Part shown: positions 59,192-64,000 of the stretch, in pieces
How the letters are laid out: every line of letters begins with the position of its first letter
Position numbering within the stretch: position 1 is the stretch's first letter
Assembly: GCA_904393115.1 (NCBI GenBank)
Contig: CAJFMX010000011.1
Span: forward strand, 16,210-80,209
Length of the DNA: 64,000 bases
Source: an uncultured Clostridia bacterium
GTDB taxonomy: Bacteria > Bacillota > Clostridia > Christensenellales > UBA1750
Direction: 5' to 3'
Notes under the pieces: generated by a model
Database searches by the model: none
Told to the model about the DNA's origin: nothing
The model's input: the letters and a program-made list of their open reading frames with translations, nothing else
Position numbers and translations under genes: made by a program

Positions 59192-59261
59192 TGGGTTTTG
59201 CACCTCCAAATTCTGTTACAGTTGAGTATACCAGAGGCCGCCGGGCATCTCAAGTTCTCTG

Positions 59262-60450
<1,189 letters not shown>

Positions 60451-60508
60451 GGCGAGCTGCGCTTCTTCGAGAGACATCCGGCGTGCCGGATGCCGGAACG
60501 CGGTCCTC

Positions 60509-60784
60509 CGCCCCGTGCCGCCTTCCGGCGGCCCGGGGTTTCGGCCGGCTTATTGGGCCTACGGCCCAAACGCTCGGCCTCCAGGGGTGCTGACGCGCCC
60601 CCTCCGGCTTCGCCCCGTGCCGCCTTTCGGCGGCCCGGGGTTTCGGCCGGCTTATTGGGCCTACGGCCCGGGGTTTCGGCCGGCTTATTGGGCCCACGGT
60701 CCAAACGCTCGGCCTCCAGGGCTGCTGACGCGCCCCCCTCCGGCTTCGCCCCGTGCCGCCTTCCGGCGGCCCGGGGTTTCGGCG
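60509..60784. repeat. GC-rich tandem repeat array in the tgt-GNAT gap
   Basis: Three copies of a unit starting CGCCCCGTGCCGCC at 60509, 60611 and 60747. Copy 1 is 102 bases, copy 2 is 136 because a 34-base sub-unit (CGGCCCGGGGTTTCGGCCGG and TTATTGGGCC) is duplicated, and copy 3 is partial. Palindromes CCGCCTTCCGGCGG and GGGCCTACGGCCC are inside. No gene is seen in this gap (60451-60830); reading frames here are only repeat translations. Confidence 0.85.
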
Positions 60785-60830
60785 GGCGTACACGCCGCGC
60801 GCTGCGGATTTCAGAGGAAGGGGGCCCTTC

Positions 60831-61388
60831 CTACATCCCCGAAAGCGACGGAAAGGTTTCTCGGCAAGCGGAGGCCCGCTGCGCGCACCACGCCTCCCGC
60901 AGGATTCCGTACAGGTGCAGGTCCGCCCATTCCCCCGATGGCGCGCGCACCTGCGCACGCTGCACGCCCTCGCAGACCATGCCGAGCCTGCGCATAAGGC
61001 GCACGGACCGGCCCGCGTCGATGGTCTCGGCAAAGACCTTGTGCGCGCCGCGCTGCGCAAAAGCCGCGTCCAGCGCGGCGCGGCAGGCCTCCTGCGCGTA
61101 GCCTTGGCCCCAGTGCGCGCGGTGGAAGACCCAGCCCATCTCCAGGACCCCCGGCGCCTCCTCGCGCAGCAGGATGTAGCCGATTACCTTGCCGCTGTCC
61201 TTCCGCTGCGCGGCCATCGCGCCACGGCGCGCGATGCAGAACTCCGCGAGGAAGCGCCGTGTCTTCTCCCGGTCGTAGGGCGACTCGAGGAAACGCATGG
61301 TCTGCGCGTCGCCCAGGATCTCGTGCAGGTCCGCCTCGTCCTCCAGCGCAAAGCCGCGCACGGCCAGGCGCTCCGTCTCGATGCGCAC
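60831..61388 (-). CDS. GNAT-family N-acetyltransferase (RimJ/RimL-like)
   Basis: 185 residues. Acetyl_transf_3-type fold: TERLAVRGFALEDEADLHEIL at the start, WVFHRAHWGQGYAQEACRAALDAAF with the Gln/Gly acetyl-CoA loop, and ETIDAGRSVRLMRRLGM. It acetylates a protein N-terminus or a small amine. Start is GTG at 61388 with GGAGG upstream; no better ATG. Four bases after the phosphoesterase stop, so co-transcribed. Confidence 0.88.
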   Translation of the reverse strand: MRIETERLAVRGFALEDEADLHEILGDAQTMRFLESPYDREKTRRFLAEFCIARRGAMAAQRKDSGKVIGYILLREEAPGVLEMGWVFHRAHWGQGYAQEACRAALDAAFAQRGAHKVFAETIDAGRSVRLMRRLGMVCEGVQRAQVRAPSGEWADLHLYGILREAWCAQRASACRETFPSLSGM

Positions 61389-61391
61389 GCG

Positions 61392-62267
61392 CTATCCCTC
61401 CTCTTCCGCGCCCGCGCGCAGGGTGACGGTCACGATCTCCGGCGGGTTGAACACGCGCAAGGGGAAGGCGCTGTTGCCAAGCCCGCGGCTGACGACAAGG
61501 CGCGTCTCCCCGCGCGCGTGCACGCCGCTGGTCAGCCGGGGCAGAATCCCCTGCCCCGGCGCAAAGAGCCCGCCGATCCCCGGCAGGCGGACCTGCCCGC
61601 CGTGCGCGTGGCCGGAGAGCACCAGGTCCGCGCCCGCCTCCGCATAGGCGGGCAGCAGCTCCGGCCGGTGCGAGAGCACGAGGGAGAACCGGTCCCCCGC
61701 CTGCGCGAGCAGGGCGGAAAGGCGCGCCTGCGTCTGGTCCAGGCCCTCGGCGAGCGTCCAGTCCTCCCCAGCGGAAAAGCCCGGGTCGTCCAGGCCGAGG
61801 AGCGCGATCTCCTCTCCCCCGCGCGCAAGCGGCATCCAGCCGTCCCGAAGCACCTGCACGCCGAGCGCGGCAAGGCCCGCCTCCAGCGCGGACAGGTCTT
61901 TTAAGCGCGCCTCGTGGTTGCCGGTGACATAGACCGCCGGCGCGATTTCGGCGAGCTGCCCGGCGAGCTCCAGCGCAAAGTCCAGGTCCGTGCGGCGGGA
62001 GTCGAGGAAGTCCCCGGTGATGCAGATGAGGTCGGGCGCGGCCTCGCGCAGGGCGCGCAGGAGCGCGGCGTTCCCCTCCCCGCGCGCCTCGTTGTGCACG
62101 TCGGAGACCTGGCAGAGGACGAACCCGTCAAAGGCGGCGGGGATCTTTTCGTCCCGGATCTCGACCCGCGCGTTCCAGACGCGGGCGTTGGCCCAGGCGT
62201 TGCCCGCGAGCAGCAGCGCCGCGAGCACCGCGAGCGCCAGGGCGGCAATCACCAGCGCGCGCATCAT
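61392..62267 (-). CDS. Metallophosphoesterase (YkuE-like)
   Basis: 291 residues with one N-terminal membrane segment (about 4-22). Metal site: QVSDVHNEA, ITGDFLDS, TGNHEA and SGHAHGGQ, the calcineurin-like set; related to phosphoesterases such as YkuE anchored at the membrane. Likely acts outside on cell-wall phosphates. It overlaps the DUF5677 stop. Confidence 0.92.
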   Translation of the reverse strand: MMRALVIAALALAVLAALLLAGNAWANARVWNARVEIRDEKIPAAFDGFVLCQVSDVHNEARGEGNAALLRALREAAPDLICITGDFLDSRRTDLDFALELAGQLAEIAPAVYVTGNHEARLKDLSALEAGLAALGVQVLRDGWMPLARGGEEIALLGLDDPGFSAGEDWTLAEGLDQTQARLSALLAQAGDRFSLVLSHRPELLPAYAEAGADLVLSGHAHGGQVRLPGIGGLFAPGQGILPRLTSGVHARGETRLVVSRGLGNSAFPLRVFNPPEIVTVTLRAGAEEEG

Positions 62268-63061
62268 CCCGCCACCTCCGCAAGGCCGCGGGGCTTGGCC
62301 TTGCGCTCCTGCTTGCGCCTAAGAACCTCCAGGCAGGCAAGGCTCGCCTCGATGAGCGCATCGTCCGGGCCGAAGACCTGCGTCTTGTACTTCAGCGCGT
62401 CCACGAGGAAGCGCAGGATCATGTTGTAGGCGTTTTCGTCCCGCGCGCGCTCCATGGCGCGGTCCATGGCCTCGTCCATGTCCCGGTCCAGCTCCTCGCG
62501 CACGGTCATGAGCGCCATGTCGTTGTGGGTGACCATGGACAGGAAGGTGTACTGCGTCTGGTAGAGCTCCTCCTGCCCGGCGATGCGGAAGCGGTTGAGA
62601 ACATTTAGGTTCCGCGAGGCGTTTTTGAGGAGGGGAAAATGCTGGGTGGCGACCTTGAGCGCGGTGCGGAACTCGTTCTGCGCGCGCTGGCCCATCTCCT
62701 CGACGGCCTTCTTCCCGCAGAGCTCGACGAGCTCGCCATAGGCGGGCTGCGTGCGGAAGTGGAAGACGGCCGAGCGGTTTTCGAGCATCATGGCGCGCAC
62801 GACGTGGACGTAGGCCGGCTGCTCGGCGAGGTTTTTCAGGTCCACCGAGCACTCCAGCGCCGAGCGCAGCAGCACGCTCACCGGCGCGGCGTCGCGGGTC
62901 TGCCCGGCCAGGCGCAGCGCGCCGTCGAGCAGCTCGAGCAGGCGCGCGTAGTAGAGCAGAAAGTACTGCCCCCGCGCGTCCCCCGGCTCCGCGCGCAGGC
63001 CCGGCAGGTCCTCGCGCAGGATCTCGACCAGGCGTGTAAGCACTTTTTCGGTCGTGTGCAT
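62264..63061 (-). CDS. DUF5677-like protein
   Basis: 265 residues, all-helical. The LRSALECSVDLKNLAEQ and SMVTHNDMALMTV helices are the only recognisable features, matching DUF5677 proteins found near defence or mobile genes and also scattered. No catalytic residues are obvious. RBS AAAGGGG. It is transcribed divergently from uppP. Confidence 0.7.
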   Translation of the reverse strand: MHTTEKVLTRLVEILREDLPGLRAEPGDARGQYFLLYYARLLELLDGALRLAGQTRDAAPVSVLLRSALECSVDLKNLAEQPAYVHVVRAMMLENRSAVFHFRTQPAYGELVELCGKKAVEEMGQRAQNEFRTALKVATQHFPLLKNASRNLNVLNRFRIAGQEELYQTQYTFLSMVTHNDMALMTVREELDRDMDEAMDRAMERARDENAYNMILRFLVDALKYKTQVFGPDDALIEASLACLEVLRRKQERKAKPRGLAEVAG

Positions 63062-63068
63062 CTTTTCA

Positions 63069-63091
63069 ACCCCTTTCAAATAGTGTATACT
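63069..63091 (+). promoter_or_regulatory. Divergent uppP and DUF5677 promoters sharing a palindromic -10
   Basis: GTGTATACTGG: plus strand TATACT (63086-63091) for uppP with TTTTCA upstream (spacer 17), and minus strand TATACA (63084-63089) for the other gene. The GTATAC core serves both strands. Confidence 0.55.
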
Positions 63092-63126
63092 GGCCTCTGA
63101 AGCCGATGAGAATGGAGTGAAGAACG

Positions 63127-63903
63127 ATGAACCTCTGGCAGGCCATCCTGCTGGGCCTGGTGCAAGGCCTCTGCGAATTTCTGCCCGTCTCCTCGTCCGG
63201 GCACCTGGTGCTCTTCCAGACAATCCTGGGCGTGGACGATCCCGGCATCCTCCTGGACACGCTGCTGCACGTGGGCACGCTGATCGCGATCTTTGTCGCG
63301 TTCTGGAAGGACATCTGGGCGATGATCCGCCGCCCGCTGTCCAAGCCCGTGTACCTGCTGGTGGTGGCGACGATCCCCGCGGTGATCGCGACGCTGCTGC
63401 TGGGCGATTTCTTTGAGACGGCCTTCACGGGCGAGTTCCTGGGCCTGGGCTTCCTGGCCACGTCCGTCATCCTGTTTGTGTCCGGCCGGCGCCAGGGCCA
63501 CCGCCGGGAGGTCACCTACGCGGACGCGGCGGTGATGGGCTGCTTCCAGGCCTTTGCGATTTTGCCGGGCGTCTCCCGCTCGGGCAGCACGATCTCCGGC
63601 GGGCTCCTGCGCGGCGTGGACCGCGAGGAGGCGGCGCGCTTCTCGTTCCTGATGTCGATCCCGGCGATCCTGGGCTCGGTGGTGCTGCAGGTCAAGGACC
63701 TGGTCACGGGCGGGATCGAGACCTCGCTCACGCTGGGGCCGGTGATCGTGGGCATGGTCGTCGCGGCGCTCTCCTCGCTTGCGGCCATCAAGCTCATGCT
63801 CTGCATCGTGCGCCGCACGAACCTCAAGTGGTTCGCGCTCTACACGGCGGTGCTGGGCGTCCTGGTCTGCCTGGACCAGTGGGTGTTCCACATCTTCTTT
63901 TGA
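63127..63903 (+). CDS. uppP: Undecaprenyl-diphosphatase
   Basis: 258 residues, about eight membrane helices. LVQGLCEFLPVSSSGH and GVSRSGSTI, the two conserved BacA/UppP motifs, are present. It recycles undecaprenyl pyrophosphate to the monophosphate for cell-wall lipid carriers, and gives bacitracin resistance when over-expressed. ATG at 63127 after GGAGTG. Terminator downstream. Confidence 0.95.
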   Translation: MNLWQAILLGLVQGLCEFLPVSSSGHLVLFQTILGVDDPGILLDTLLHVGTLIAIFVAFWKDIWAMIRRPLSKPVYLLVVATIPAVIATLLLGDFFETAFTGEFLGLGFLATSVILFVSGRRQGHRREVTYADAAVMGCFQAFAILPGVSRSGSTISGGLLRGVDREEAARFSFLMSIPAILGSVVLQVKDLVTGGIETSLTLGPVIVGMVVAALSSLAAIKLMLCIVRRTNLKWFALYTAVLGVLVCLDQWVFHIFF

Positions 63904-63917
63904 CGGCCGCGCCCTTT

Positions 63918-63955
63918 AGGCGGGCGGGAGAAACTCCCGCCCGCCTATTTTCTTT
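63918..63955 (+). terminator. uppP terminator, overlapping the next gene's end
   Basis: AGGCGGGCGGGAG-AAA-CTCCCGCCCGCCT, a 13-bp stem followed by ATTTTCTTT. Its 3' part overlaps the stop codon of the convergent HAD gene. Confidence 0.9.
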
Positions 63956-64000
63956 GCCCGAGGAGCGCCTCGACCGCGCGGGCGACGCCGTCGTCGGCGT
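63945..64000 (-). CDS. C-terminal end of a Cof-type HAD phosphatase, partial
   Basis: Only the last 18 codons are visible on the minus strand: ADDGVARAVEALLGQRK then TAG. The DDGVA motif is the usual end of Cof/HAD-IIB sugar-phosphate phosphatases. Most of the gene is beyond the window end. The identification is from this short motif alone. Confidence 0.6.
   Translation of the reverse strand, partial: ADDGVARAVEALLGQRK

Noticed and set aside
60509..60784. CRISPR array
   Set aside because: The repeats are over 100 bases with no unique spacers and no cas genes nearby.
62264..63061. Defence island around the DUF5677 gene
   Set aside because: Its neighbours are housekeeping genes (phosphoesterase, GNAT, uppP); no defence genes are seen.

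Overview
The window is about 64 kb of very GC-rich, gene-dense bacterial DNA. The gene content is that of a Bacillota/Clostridia member. The SCIFF peptide and its radical-SAM maturase sit in the run tgt, yajC, TIGR04086, scfA, scfB, secD, secF, recJ, apt, relA, dtd, MBL hydrolase, hemZ, which is typical of Clostridia. Promoters are sigma-A type (TTGACA/TATAAT with 16-18 bp spacers), ribosome sites are strong GGAGG, and ATGA overlaps between coupled genes are frequent. No replicon or transfer genes are seen, so this looks like chromosome. GTG and TTG starts occur.

Layout. 1-4440: family-5 ABC importer (ATPase, two permeases, lipoprotein with a His-Gly tail suggesting Ni or peptide uptake) behind its own promoter and an attenuator-like leader. 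4447-6378: P1B metal ATPase whose promoter spacer holds a CsoR-like palindrome. 6431-8347: sugar isomerase/epimerase plus Gfo/Idh oxidoreductase. 8438-10692: acetyltransferase and two membrane proteins. 10919-13551: pgi and fba (glycolysis). 13624-16611: flavin reductase-like protein, a small phage-type lysis module (membrane protein, holin-like protein, three-module endolysin), then tRNA-Val(CAC). 16698-21020: MATE exporter, DUF421/DUF4363 pair, HD protein, nucleotidyltransferase. 21104-28752: sugar or sugar-acid metabolism (two SDRs, an enolase-superfamily dehydratase, cupin, AGE epimerase, UroD-family protein) with a lipoprotein hydrolase. 28749-30764: CCA-adding enzyme with an HD protein carrying a decayed kinase domain. 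30911-33354: transglutaminase-like protein and a Pro/Thr-linker lipoprotein. 33580-34018: five tRNA genes (Val, Asp, Phe, Gly, Cys). 34092-41655: tyrosine phosphatase, S41 protease, CdaR-type regulator, MsmK/UgpC-type sugar ATPase, MacA/MacB-like adaptor and permease without an ATPase, and an alpha/beta hydrolase. 41696-44260: ABC-2 exporter. 44449-46143: MgtE with a long leader that contains a 45-codon ORF. 46160-60380: the conserved clostridial block. 60509-60784: GC-rich tandem repeats. 60831-64000: GNAT, phosphoesterase, DUF5677, uppP, and the end of a Cof-type HAD phosphatase.

Themes. The carbohydrate genes (orphan MsmK-type ATPase, AGE epimerase, enolase-superfamily dehydratase, SDRs, Gfo/Idh, CdaR regulator) suggest a plant- or host-glycan fermenter. 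Terminators and the next gene's promoter are repeatedly interleaved, sometimes with the predicted start site inside the terminator stem. The most interesting candidates for new biology are the mgtE leader ORF, the CsoR-like operator of the ATPase, the isolated lysis module beside a tRNA gene, and the HD/pseudokinase partner of the CCA enzyme. All functions are inferred from reading the sequence; no database search was run.
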